The notes beneath the pieces were generated by a model that saw only the letters and a program-made list of their open reading frames with translations, was not told the origin of the DNA and ran no database searches. A stretch of DNA of 64,000 nt, taken from positions 58,400,464 through 58,464,463 of the forward strand of contig NC_057917.1 of assembly GCF_018873765.1 (NCBI RefSeq), given 5' to 3'. The stretch comes from Telopea speciosissima (lineage: Eukaryota > Streptophyta > Magnoliopsida > Proteales > Proteaceae). Shown in pieces: positions 1 through 11,454 of the stretch (position 1 is its first letter; each line of letters opens with the position of its first letter). Position numbers and translations under genes: made by a program.

Positions 1-442
1 ACCATGCAGTCCAGTGGTTCAATCCAGCCAGTCTTCAGTACCTTTAATTAATGAACGTTAAGATAAAAGAAATTTTTGTTTGTGACCCATATAGTTATTT
101 ACTCCATGGTCATCTGAATACACTTAGCATCAAGTCCCTAAGTCTGTCTGTTCACCAAAATACTTCGTGGGGTAAAGTAATTACATTGTTCATTTTGAGA
201 TATTTCAATGAAGACTTAATGATCTAGATTTTGCTTTGTAAAGAAGCCAGTTTTAGGTTGGTATTTAAGAAGTTAGAGAATGAATTTAAATTAAAGGAAA
301 TCACAAAATCATAGGCAAAACAATCCCTCAAGGCCCCTGATCGACTCTCATGTTAGTCTAATTCCCAAGATAGCTTAGCTACTTCTCTCAGATTGCACGT
401 TTTCCCCCAATAAAAAAAAATAATTTAGATAGCTATGAGAAG
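1..442. other. non-coding, probable intron of the formyltransferase gene
   Basis: No exon of the formyltransferase gene and no other gene is recognisable here on either strand. The stretch lies between the hAT nest and the window edge. The next exon of the minus-strand formyltransferase gene has not yet appeared, so I infer intron sequence. The last 8 bases (435-442, ATGAGAAG) are the left target duplication of the hAT element. Confidence 0.5.
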
Positions 443-714
443 CATAATCCGAGAACTCGCGAGATCTCGGCGAGTTTCTCGGTTTTTTGAGAAATTGAGA
501 CGAGATGGAATACGATATTAAAAAGTACAAGATCTTGCCGAGATCTCGGGTTGACCCATAAAATGACCCATCTACCAATTTATTTACTTACAATCACAGG
601 CTCAGGATGATGACATGTGTATGAACACCATACTTGTAATTTTCGGAAGCATGAGTATAGATACTACTAGTGAGCGATAGTCGTGGCATTCATCTCAGCC
701 TCATCATGACTATG

Positions 715-1974
715 TGATGCAGATCCTAGCCTCCTCGAATTGAAGAAGCCACCCTAAACCTAGGGTTTTAGTAGGAGCCTTAGTTTAGTTTATTTCAGCT
801 CTATACTTAGTTTTTATTTTGTGTTTTTAATTGAACCAGTTTAAATTGGTTGCATCCAATTGGTTCAATTGGTCTAATTTAAGTAAAGTGATCCTATTGG
901 CTAAGAGCTTCTTATATCCTATTGACTAGTAGGGAATCTTCTTTTATTTTAAGTAGGTAAGTTGTTTTTAAGTCATTAGGGGTAGATAAGTCTTTTTCTT
1001 TAAGTTTTTAAGTTGTTTTTAAATTGGTCCACCTCTCCACGATTTAAGTGAGAGATTTTATTTGTAATAGAGTTAGGAATAAGGCCTTTGGCCTCTTATT
1101 TAATAAGAATCGTGGGAGAGACTCCCCCCACCTATTATGCTTTAAAAAATTTTGTTTCTCTATGCTGCTGCTTGCTCTTTGAGAGTGTTCCTTGTGGGTA
1201 ATATCAAGGAGCCCTTGTGAATCATATCAAGGGTGAGGGCTGGTGGGCTCCGGTGACTCCTTGCATCTTGTAGATCGAGAGGTCCTTCTTCTTCTTCAAT
1301 CAAGTTTCTCCAAGCTGCCATTGAAGAACCTGCATATTCCAGTAAGTATTTTACAGTTTATTCATCCCTTTCTTCTCCTAATCCTCTACAGCCTACCCTA
1401 ACATCCCCCCTTCTATTTTATTTGAATTTTCTGAACCCTAGTTCACTTACAGCCTTAACCATCCATTAAAATCCATCCAATTTTTAATCATGGCATCCTT
1501 GCATCCATCCCTACACTCGATCTCAGTTGCAGCCTCAACTGTCCATTAAAAAACCCTAATTCCCTCCATCACCATTAAGACCTAAAACCCTAAAGCTTAC
1601 CTAGACCTAACCAGCCTACAGAATCTAACCCTATTACACTCGAACCTTCCCCATACTGCCCTTATCACTCGGCCAGAACCCCTGTCCAGAATTCCCCCTC
1701 CCAACCCTAAATTGATCTCTTTTCCTAAAACCTAAAACCCGAAACCCTAACCCTAGAATTTCAGAATTTTAATTTTCTATTTAAACCTAGTTAAAACCTA
1801 TATCATTAGCTTCCTTTTGACCTGCACATCATTACTAAATAATACCCTAGCTCCAACTCCTAGTCCCAACCCTAATTCTGCCCTAATTAGCCTAAGCTGT
1901 CCCAATCGGCCAGCCTTTGTGTGACCCCGTTACCCTGGCTCCTAGTGGGATTACTCCTACCTAGGACTACATCA
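715..1974 (+). repeat. 5' LTR of the gag-only element
   Basis: Starts TGATGCAGATCC and ends GACTACATCA. It matches 4546-5822 nearly throughout. The second half is rich in CCCTAA/AACCCTA-like stretches. Confidence 0.9.
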
Positions 1975-1977
1975 ACT

Positions 1978-1990
1978 TGGTATCAGAGCC
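1978..1990 (+). other. primer-binding site (initiator Met tRNA)
   Basis: TGGTATCAGAGC lies three bases inside the left LTR. This is the usual plant retroelement primer site, complementary to the 3' end of initiator tRNA-Met. Confidence 0.85.
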
Positions 1991-4444
1991 ATGGCTGAAC
2001 ATGGCACCCCTAGTGTGGACCCCACACAACCACCCCCACTCAATTCCCTTGCTGCAATTATGACTATGCTGCAGAAGATTTCAACAGACCAACAAGCTCT
2101 TGGTAATCGAATGACAGCAATGGAACAAAGGCAAGCTATGCCTCTTGTAAGCAACCCTCTATATGTAGAGGAGGATAGATTCCAAGTGCATTCTGAAGTG
2201 CACGGAACTCTGGGAAGGGATGAATATCGCAGAGATCATCCCAGACGTCACAGGGACCATAGAGATCATTCCAGACACGACAGGGATTACAGGGACCAAC
2301 GTAGACCTGACAAAGATGACTACAGAGAAGACAGGGACAGAATTACAGAAGCACCTCGAAGACCTAACTTTGAGGAATAAATGAGATCCTACTTCACTGG
2401 AGATGAAGCTACTAATAGGAGGCACGATACACAAAAGGTCAAACTAGAGCTAAAGGAGTATAATGGGCATGGTGATCCACAAGTATTCACCTACTAATTG
2501 GGAGGATATGAAGTATGATTTGAAAGAGAAATACTTGCCCAGACATTACAGAGCCCAGATGCAAGATCAACTTAACTCCCTACGGCAAGGGACTATGACT
2601 GTAGCTGAGTACATGCAGCAGTTCGATGCTCTTTCTTCTCGTACTGACACCAGCGAATATAATACTCAGATGCTATCTCGATTTCGGTTGGGATTGAGAT
2701 CAGACATTATTAAAGCTATTGGAGTTGTTGACGTTCTGGACATCAAGGACTGTTTCAAGAAGGCATTGAAAGCTGAAGAATTATTGGCTGGAAATAGAAG
2801 ATTTGATTCCTCCATTGAAAGTACCAACATAACTTTGTCAGCATTTAAGTCTACTACCACTGGTCACAATCGAGCTGGAAATTCTACTGCTGGTTCTACT
2901 AGATCAGGCTACTCTGTTGGTACGTCTTCCCGCTCTACAACCCCTCCACGTGCTGATCATAAAGGTAAAGCTCCCATGGACAGCAATGAACCCCACAAGT
3001 GTTTCCACTGCAATGAGCTTGGGCACTATGCCAAAGATTGCCCACAAAAACATAAACCTGTTAATGTGGCTGCCAAGGTAGAGGAAACCCCTGAAGGGCA
3101 CGATGAGCAAGGTATATATGCACTACCCCATGATAAGGGTGTCAATTTGGGACCGGAACCGGGAACCGTCCCAATACCGTCCAGCTAAAACCCGGTACCG
3201 GACCGTCCCATTAGTAAATGGGACAGTACTGGTATCTGATTTTGGTACCGAATGATAAATGGGACAGGACGGTTTTGGGACGGGATTCCCAACGGTACTA
3301 GTACCGAAATACCAATTAGGTATCGGATGGTACCGAAACTACTAGTACCGTCTAAAAATAAAGAGTATATAAGAACTTTTTTAAAAAAAGAAAAAGAAAA
3401 AGAGGGTATAAGAATTACGACTCATTAGGGTTTCAGTAATTGCCTTTTGAATACGAAGAGGAACAACAGGTCAACAGTCGTAGCTTGAAGTCTCTCCTCA
3501 CATAACCTGCTATAGTGCTACTCCCTCTTCCCTCGATCAACTACATCTACCGGGTTCTTCCTTTTTGCACTTGTACTTTGTACCATACTTCCATGTGACA
3601 CGTGCGATAAATAGAGTTTTGTTTGGGATAATCAAAGAGGAAACACAACAGGATTCTTCTATTTTGTAGGACTTCTCTAGATTTAAAAAAATGAGAAACT
3701 TATTACATGTGATCTTATGGAGTTTGAAGAAGTAAAACTATGATTTTATAATTTAAGTTGCTTTACAAAGAGCAGTAGACAACTTAGATTTCATGATAGT
3801 GAAAAAATTCTACAACACTAATAAACCCGCCTTGTTAGAAGCAATTAAACTTCTCTTTTTTTCTACAGTGCCTAGAACCGTTTAAGAATCGGTACCGTCC
3901 CATCCCGCTAGTAATCGGGACTGGGATCTAGATTTGGTTCCGTTAACTAAATGGGACGGTACTGGGATTGGCACTTTTGATACCGGTACCGTCACGTCCC
4001 AAATACCGGGAACCGTCCCAATTGACACCCTTACCCCATGATAGTGATGAAGACTTAGAATGTTACCTTGAAGATATAAATGGTGGTGCTCGAGGTGTCC
4101 ATATGATTGCGCTAGTTCTCATGGATGATGTGGTTGATTGTGACGAGGTAATTGGGAACATTTCACAGGGACACAATGACAAGCAAGTTGCTGTTCTTGA
4201 AGAAGTGGGGCTGAATGAGAAGGTTATCAATATTGAAGACCCTATGGAGGTTGAACACATTGACTTTGTGATGCCCCCTTGGTTCTTCGAAGAGAAGGCC
4301 CCACGACTTGAAGACCATATTCGCACTGTTCTAACCTCAACAGAATTCTGCCAGGGAAGTATTGAAGCTGCTGCCCACATGTTGCTTCCTCCTCCTCATC
4401 ACAAGGTTCATGGACGAGTTTCTTCACACAAGCATAGTACTTGA
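1991..4444 (+). other. gag-like coding region of the LTR element, interrupted by hAT-B
   Basis: Translated sequence resembles the retrotransposon gag domain of gypsy-type elements. It has an Arg/Asp-rich N-terminal part and a capsid-like segment (WEDMKYDLKEKYLPRHYRAQ, near 2490-2560). A zinc knuckle CFHCNELGHYAKDCP (CX2CX4HX4C) follows near 3000-3045. An acidic tail follows the hAT insertion. No pol domains follow before the right LTR. Fossil; broken. Confidence 0.8.
3134..4033. mobile_element. hAT-B: non-autonomous hAT element inserted in the LTR element
   Basis: Terminal inverted repeats TAAGGGTGTCAATT and AATTGACACCCTTA. The 8-bp duplication CCCCATGA is identical on both sides (3126-3133, 4034-4041). 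Both ends carry dense ACCGTCCC/GGGACGGT and CCGGTACCG subterminal repeats, a hAT hallmark. The 900-bp interior has no transposase coding. It is younger than the LTR element, which is younger than hAT-A. Confidence 0.92.
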
Positions 4445-4545
4445 ACTCCCACTCATGATATCAACAAGCTCAGCCCCAAGTTGCCAGAGTGTTGCATGGA
4501 TTTCACCCATTCATCAGAGATGAATGTTTCTAAGTCGGGGAGAGT

Positions 4546-5822
4546 TGATGCAGATCCTAGCCTCCTCGAATTGAAGAAGCCACCCTAAACCTAGGGTTTT
4601 AGTAGGAGCCTTAGTTTAGTTTATTTCAGCTCTATACTTAGTTTTTATTTTGTGTTTTTAATTGAACCGATTTAAATTGGTTGCATCCAATTGGTTCAAT
4701 TGGTCTAATTTAAGTGAAGTGATCCTATTGGCTAAGAGCTTTTTATATCCTATTGGCTAGTAGGGAATCTTCTTTTATTTTAAGTAGTTAAGTTGTTTTT
4801 AAGTCATTAGGAGTAGATAAGTCTTTTTCTTTAAGTTTTTAAGTTGTTTTTAAATTGGTCCATCTCTCCACGATTTAAGTGAGAGATTTGATTTGTAATA
4901 GAGTTAGAAATAAGGCCTTTGGCCTCTTATTTAATAAGAATCGTGGGAGGGGCTCCCCCCACCTATTATGCTTTAAAAAATTTCTTTTCTCTATGCTGCT
5001 GCCATGATTGCTGCTGCTTGCTCTTTGAGAGTGTTCCTTGTGGGTAATATCAAGGAGCCCTTGTGAGTCATATCAAGGGTGAGGGCTGGTGGACTCCGGC
5101 GACTCCTTGCATCTTGTAGATCGGGAGGTCCTTCTTCTTCTTCAATCAAGTTTCTCCAAGCTGCCATTGAAGAACCTACATATTCCAGTAAGTATTTTAC
5201 AGTTTATTCATCCCCTTCTTCTCCTAATCCTCTACAGCCTACCCTAACATCCCCCCTTCTATTTTATTTGAATTTTCTGAACCCTAGTTCACTTTCAGCC
5301 TTAACCATCCATTAAAATCCATCCCATTTTTAATCACGGCATCCTTGCATCCATCCCTACACTCGATCTCAGTTGCAGCCTCAACTGTCCATTAAAAAAC
5401 CCTAATTCCCTCCATCACCATTAAGACCTAAAACCCTAAAGCTTACCTAGACCTAACCAGCCTACAGAATCTAACCCTATTACACTCGAACCTTCCCCAT
5501 ACTGCCCTTATCACTCGGCCAGAACCCCTGTCCAGAATTCCCCCTCCCAACCCTAAATTGATCTCTTTTCCTGAAACCTACAACCCGAAACCCTAACCCT
5601 AGAATTTCAGAATTTTAATTTTCTGTTTAAACCTAGTTAAAACCTATATCATTAGCTTCCTTTTGACCTGCACATCATTACGAAATAAAACCCTAGCTCC
5701 AACTCCTAGTCCTAACCCTAATTCTGCCCTAATTAGCCTAAGCTGTCCCAATCGGCCAGCATTTGTGTGTGACCCCGTTACCCTGGCTCCTAGTGGGATT
5801 ACTCCTACCCAGGACTACATCA
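4546..5822 (+). repeat. 3' LTR of the gag-only element
   Basis: Preceded by the purine run GGGGAGAG. It differs from the 5' LTR by scattered substitutions and a 17-bp local duplication near 4998. Confidence 0.9.
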
Positions 5823-6460
5823 CTATGATTATGGCCAGGAGAGCACCGGTTCCGAATATAGTGGCTATGGTCAGTTTGGGCAGTTACATAGGGAGTTGGA
5901 ATATGTTGATGACAACACTTATATGAGTGTTGTGGCAAACTATGTGCAAAACTACAACAACACTATGACATGGGAATTCTATGTGGATATGGTTAGGACT
6001 GAATACATTAACATATCATATTTTATGTAACATTTGTTTAAAGGTTGATGTATTGTACACTTTAATATTTCTAATGCTTATTTAAGTTGTTTTACATTAA
6101 TGAATGTTTTGATTGTTTTCTATTACTAAACTATGTGTAGAGTAAGGTATTTTAGTACGTTGTCGCCTAACAACCTATGGTCCGAAGTGAAACTCATATT
6201 TGGACTTTATTTCTGCAAAATCTGATAATGCCATTGTGTTTAAATGGCCTAAAATATGCTGAATACCAAGTTTCAGACCCAAACTAGGTCTAAAACCCAC
6301 CGAGTTGAGGCTTCGAGTCGGGAAAAAAAAAATGCACCAACTCGGCAAGATCTCGCCGAGATCTCAACTCGACTAGATCTCGCCGAGATCTCAACTCGAC
6401 TCGGTTTTTCCAAGGGTCGAGTTGGTACCGAGTTCCAAGTTCTCGAACCATGATGAGAAG

Positions 6461-6736
6461 TTAAGAAGACTTCAGCTGTCTAAATGGCAGAGCAGAATGT
6501 CGACGCCTCCGAACATAGCTTCTAAACTTCTAATTAAAGCTTCCCACCCCAAAGCCCAGGCATGCATTAAAGAAAAAAAACATAAATTACGAGCAGTGCA
6601 TTTTAGTGCTCAAATCAACTCAATTCTGGTAAACTCTTACAAAGAGTTCAGGGCATATTACTAGCATGTCTTAGTTATCTGACCTCAGGATGATATTGTG
6701 CTCACATTAATTCAAAACATGGATTAAATTCAATAC
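6461..6736 (-). other. intron 6 of the formyltransferase gene, proximal part
   Basis: Starts with the donor GTATTG (minus strand, at 6736). I found no further formyltransferase exon here. The intron continues into the transposon nest, so it exceeds 6.3 kb if the next exon lies outside the window. Confidence 0.6.
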
Positions 6737-9700
6737 CTTTATATGATCATCAACTTCTACTTTTTCAGAGGCAATGACTGGTCCTGCATCCAGGGCACGA
6801 ACTGTGAATGCAAGTGATACTCCTGTTTCTTTAATGCCATCCTAGCCCAGAAAGTAGAGGCAATGGTATAAATTATTAAGAGAATGATTACATAAGTAAG
6901 CATTTGGAATGAACACATCTTGGTTAAAAATCTTAAAAGGATAAAGAACCTGCAATGCTCTTTGAACAGGAGCAGCTCCACGGTAGAGAGGCAGCAGACT
7001 TGGGTGTATATTGACTGTACCTGAGACAACGAAGTTTGAACCAACAGACAGGAAGAAATTCTCCTCAGGATAAAACTAACCATTTAAATGAAAAGAGATA
7101 ATAAATAACATCTGTCAGCATATTTCCCAGATTAGTTGCTTTGCAATAAAGGATACCAAAATGAAAAGATATAGGATCCAAATAAACTACAAGATATAGG
7201 ATCCTAATAAGCTATAAGAAAATTAATATTACGATTAGACTAATAATGATTACCAATGATAACAAATTAACCAATCATAAGAACAATTCAAAGAAAAAAA
7301 AAAGTGGTAAATCAATTAAAAAAATTAGATTATTCATTGATGAGGATCAAAACCAATCCCAATCCTAAGAATATGAACTGTTGCGATGGTTGAAATCATT
7401 CCAATGGCTGGAGCAACTATACAATTTGAGAACTCAACAATTTTTGCCATTCATGCCATTAGCCCTAGACACCACAGATTATCTACTAACTATTATTTGG
7501 TTAACGAAATATTGCGCTAACTATCTGAAGTATCTTGATCCTTATAATGCACTAGTTTACCCATGCAGATGACATATGAAAAATATTGCTGATGAACTCA
7601 TATCAAGTACAGATCAGTGTCTCCTCAATAAAGTACATTAGGAAGGTGTTTTGAGAGTTTAAAAGTATTTAAAAATCAGAAGAAATGGACATGGACACAT
7701 CGTTGATCAGATTGATTCTATCATTTGACTGGTCATATATGATTTCATAACCCATCAACCTTTTCAACTTATAACTAATGTTTGTAGCTTGATACCCGAG
7801 ATCAGCTAGCAACTTTAATATGCCTAGTCCTCTATTGGTTAAGCAGTTAAACCCTTTCAAAAGATTGCATTAGCCATGAAGCTTACAGGTAGACCACGTC
7901 ATTTGTGATTGTTGGGGTTGTGTCTTATGTTATGTAGGGCCCACATAGTTATTATTAGGCTAGTATATGTTTTACCAGGTCTGTTCTGAGTCCATTAAAT
8001 GTTCAAAGGTAAAATTGTAATTGTGTGGGAGTCAAGGTTTCTAGGGTCCATAATTTTTTGCCTCTTTGGGGAAACCTTCGAGGGATTAGACCAAACAATG
8101 AAGTGTAGAAAAATATAATATTTTCTGGTTAATAGAAAATTTTGAAATATAGTATTTTCTGGTTAATAGAAAATTTTGGTTCTCTCGGGTAGAAGTAGGC
8201 AGTTACCCCGATTAGTGATAAGCTTCGAGAATGTCGTCTAAAGGTGGTTTGGCCATGTGCAACGGAGGCCTGGGGATGCCCCAATAAGGGGGAGTGATCA
8301 GATTCCGATTGAAGGCGCTAAAAGAGCTAGGGGCAGGCCTAAAATGACCATAAGTGAGGTTGTGAAGAATGACATCCATAGTCTGGGTATTGTGCCAACT
8401 ATGACTTCAGATAGAGCCTACTAGAGGGCAAGGATCCACGTTGTTGACACCATGTAGCTGGGATTTTTCCTGATTTTATGGGCTATCCTCTTTCCTCTTA
8501 CTTTAATTTTTCATTTTCCATTTCTCACTTTGTTATCTCATTCCTTCTTTTTCTTTTCTTTGAGGACCTCAGTTTTTCCCTACGTTGTTTTGAAAGGATC
8601 CATGTAGCCGACACCATTTAGTTGGGATAAGGCTGAGTTGTTGTTGTTGGGTAGATGTAGACATTCGTGTTGAACCACAATAAATTTCTTGTGCCTGTGC
8701 ATGATATTCTGCGTTGTTTTTTTTTTTTTTTTTTTTGGTGTTTGTGTTTGCGCTCACGTCACAACAGTGGTTTGGGCTGATAATACCTTAGCTAATCTAA
8801 GGCTGAGTTTTAATGTTTCTTCAACCACTTGGAGTGAGGCCCATAGATGATAAAATTCCCCATCTCAAGCTGCATGTTAAGCACCATTAACAACTGTTAA
8901 GTCAAGATATGTAGAAAGAAAAACTGCATGGTTGAACTAATTATTGAATGGATTTACTGTTTAAGCCTTCACTAACCAAAACTCGGCTAACTCAGATGGC
9001 ATCAAACTCAAAGGAATGCCTGAACTCATTTGTCGATCTGATTCTGGCCAATCCGGTTCATCCGATCCTCGTAAAGAGACTCGGGTTAGCGCATTAAAAG
9101 TTAAAACACCAATTCCGGGACACATTCAAATAGTCAGCAACAGATAAATACAAAATAAGCAAGTTTTGCCTTAAACGAGTATTGCAGTCCATCAAAAGAG
9201 TGTAAAGGTATCACAAGCTCAACTTTTCAACTCACCCAATAGTGGAATCTTCAGAAACTTGCTAGGTAAAATATTCCCATATGCTGCTGTAACACAAAGG
9301 TGTGGCTGCAAAGCTCTCAAATTGGACAAGAATGTTTCCTGCATGATATTTACAAGCAATGATGCTCTTCATGAACAAAACATATGCACAAAATACCAAA
9401 TAGCTAATTGCATAGAAATAAATAAACACGACAGAGTATTCATCTAAAAGAAGCTTGGTGGTGGATGACGTTCAAACAACAATTAGAGTTGAAGCTCTCA
9501 CTATAAAGTTGTTGAACATCCTCATAGTCTAGTCAATGGAGAGGCTGTCATGCATCATAGAGGTCAGTGGAGGGAAAAAATGTTTGTAATCATTCTTATA
9601 AGGCTCAGCAAAGACTCTGAATAAGGAAAATACAGAAGGATATAAAAATGCAAAGAATAGAATCTTAGAGAAGTGGTAGATGAGGCTGAAGTTAAGGCCA

Positions 9701-10913
9701 TGAAAACTTCTAGTCTTTTACCCTAAGTGCCAAGGAGCTGAGGGAGATATAAACAGAGTATCCGGAAACAGGGAGGGAAAAACATATCACTCGAGGAAAA
9801 AGCCTTATTGAAAGATGAGGAGATTAAGAAGGCAGGTTGAACTATTACCATAATATATGTTGTAGGTGAATAAATGGCAATTATCCGCACAGTGGACAAC
9901 CTAGACATTATAGCCTATGATTACTCAAGAACATTTAATGGAGGAAGATCCTTCATCGGCTAATAAAGTTTCACAGACCAGCAGATTCAACACTCAAAAT
10001 GTATTAGTCAATTACCTCTCCAGCTCGTTCAGGTGTCAAAATGAGGTCATGTGGGAAACCTCTATCATTAGCACGCTGTGCCACAGGTGAAGGCAGCACC
10101 TTTCTCCCTCTCTCTCTTCCAGAAGGTGGCTGTGTTACAATTGCTGCAACCTAAATTGAATCAACTAAGAATTCAAATATCACTGTTTCACTCTAAATTC
10201 GTCTATTAATCAAATCATCTTAAGAACAATTAATAGTCTTTACAGAGTAATTTTTTAGCTCAGTAGGCTCAAAAGCATAATAATAGAGGATGGAAAACCA
10301 TAAAGATTCAAAACATCAGGGGGCTCAAATATATGAGAATTTCTGAGGGGGAAAGATACAGCTAGACTCTTTTTTTTTTTTTGCTCATATTCCAAATCAA
10401 AGCCTCCATTATGATGGTGACTGAGAAACTTATGTACCCAACGAAACAAATATCTTCTCTGGAATGCCAAAAACAGCTCAGGTAATATTCCAAGATTTTT
10501 TAAAATTGATACAAACCCGTAATTAAAAATCCGAATAACCATCTGAAATTCATGTAGCCGTGACATTGATTAAAAAATATCGAGGAAATCTTGTCGGTCA
10601 GATACCCAAATTGCGATTGCAGGTGCTGAAGTAAATGCAAAGGGCTAACACCAATGGAGATGAAACCCCATACCTGAAACATGGAGTCGGGAGCTGTAGA
10701 TGCATCGAGAAGGGCGTCGAGAACTGATGCAGAGACCTGTAATGTAGCCGTTAAGACCAATTACGGAAAGATTGAAGGAGAATGAGAAAGAGAAGGAGAG
10801 AGTACCTGAGGAGAACCCATGAAGACAAGCTGCTTCTTCTTGTGTGTGGGGTTGAGAGAAGAAGAAGCTCCATTGATACAACAAAACCGTCGAAGCATCA
10901 ACGCAGAATGCAT
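6737..10913 (-). CDS. methionyl-tRNA formyltransferase, organellar type (5' part, exons 1-6)
   Basis: Transfers a formyl group from 10-formyl-tetrahydrofolate to initiator Met-tRNA, for translation start in plastids and mitochondria. Exons (minus): 10913-10806, 10736-10674, 10150-10016, 9338-9236, 7020-6950, 6841-6737, all with GT-AG borders and one continuous frame of 195 codons. The start ATG opens a basic, Ser/Cys-rich leader (residues 1-27), plausibly an organelle transit peptide, followed by the formyltransferase N-terminal Rossmann strand QLVFMGSPQ (28-36). The catalytic loop NIHPSLLPLYRGAAP (140-154) keeps Asn140 and His142, and LDAGPV keeps Asp178, matching the Asn-His-Asp triad of bacterial Fmt. 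The C-terminal half (rest of the catalytic domain and the tRNA-binding domain) is not in the window. Intron 4 is 2.2 kb with LINE debris and intron 6 holds the transposon nest. No coding damage seen. Confidence 0.9.
7021..9235 (-). other. intron 4 of the formyltransferase gene
   Basis: Non-coding. Contains an RTE-type LINE 3' end (8209-8650, opposite strand) and a tandem copy of a roughly 50-bp AT-rich segment (ATTTTCTGGTTAATAGAAAA, near 8115 and 8153). It also has a 20-base T run near 8718. No other gene seen. Confidence 0.75.
8209..8650 (+). mobile_element. RTE-type LINE, 5'-truncated 3' end
   Basis: Translation gives the family's typical C-terminal pattern: WFGHVQRRP, then RARGRPKMTISEVVKNDI, then SDRAYWRARIHVVD. 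A short T-rich 3' region follows, ending in the GTTGTTGTTG tail typical of plant RTE LINEs. Only the last ~80 codons of the reverse-transcriptase protein remain, with stops. It lies antisense within intron 4. Confidence 0.75.
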
Positions 10914-11203
10914 CTTTCGGTGGCAGCTTCACCTTCCTCTGGCGTTCAATTATCCATTCAGGTCTAGTATACCCAGGAAGAAGACACCGATGCACGAGCG
11001 AAAAAGAGTATCTTCAATGTTTATTTACCAGCTTGCCCATAAAGATGCTTTTCTTTACCCGCTTACTGGATCTAAAGGTGTGCGTGCAATCAGGGTTTTA
11101 AAGGGCGGAATTGGGATCCTAATCTGTCCGGCGGATTCCGATCCGACTCGACCACAATCAGTTAGAAATTGGTCGGGATATTCTGGCCTAACCCAAAGGA
11201 TCC

Positions 11204-11397
11204 GGTTCATTTCCAGGGAGCTCAGCGCCTAGTGCCCAAGGAGAGAATCCAACGGCTGGGTTGTGCCACACACATCCCGAAGGCTGACTAGCACATCCAA
11301 GCGCATGCCAGTCGGCCATCGAGATGTGTGCGGCACAGCCCAATCGTTGGTCCCCCTAAGCACTCCCTGGGCATTGTACTCCCTAGAGAGGAGCTCG
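11204..11397. mobile_element. foldback MITE, CTCCAGGGAG group
   Basis: Ends GGTTCATTTCCAGGGAGCTC and CTCCCTAGAGAGGAGCTC face each other, with paired inner segments around TGTGTGCGGCACAGCCC / GGTTGTGCCACACACATC. Two relatives lie at 28162-28327 and 28411-28570. It lies about 0.3 kb upstream of the formyltransferase ATG. Confidence 0.65.
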
Positions 11398-11454
11398 AGG
11401 CAACCCAAGAAATGCGGTATCAATCGGCAATTTATTTTTTATAAAGAAAATAAA

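Larger units (their letters stand above)
715..5822 (+). mobile_element. gag-only LTR retrotransposon (TR-GAG type, gypsy-like gag), nested in hAT-A
   Basis: Two direct LTRs (1260 and 1277 bp) begin TGATGCAG and end CTACATCA, and a 5-bp duplication CTATG flanks them (710-714, 5823-5827). An initiator-Met tRNA primer site follows the left LTR and a short purine tract precedes the right LTR. The internal region, about 1.66 kb without the later hAT insertion, codes only for gag-like sequence with a CCHC zinc knuckle. No protease, reverse transcriptase, RNase H or integrase is visible. The LTRs differ at roughly 30-35 positions by hand count (about 2.5-3 percent), suggesting an insertion one to a few million years old. 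It is a broken, non-autonomous fossil; a hAT element interrupts it and a few further lesions are likely. Confidence 0.88.
443..6452. mobile_element. hAT-A: hAT-type DNA transposon derivative, split by an LTR element
   Basis: The ends form an imperfect inverted repeat (left CATAATCCGAGAAC, right inverse CATGGTTCGAGAAC). They are flanked by an identical 8-bp duplication ATGAGAAG at 435-442 and 6453-6460, the size made by hAT transposases. Subterminal DNA at both ends is full of CGAGATCTCG palindromic repeats (446-550 and 6295-6440). Without the LTR element the hAT is only about 0.9 kb. Just right of the LTR insertion (5824-6030, plus) a short reading frame (about 70 codons, ...YDYGQESTGS... to ...NISYFM then stop) may be a C-terminal scrap of an element protein. 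The rest of any transposase is missing, so this is a non-autonomous derivative. Confidence 0.8.

Noticed and set aside
10255-10995. Minus-strand open frames in introns 1-2 of the formyltransferase gene
   Set aside because: They cross clear GT-AG borders and only the exon parts match the family.
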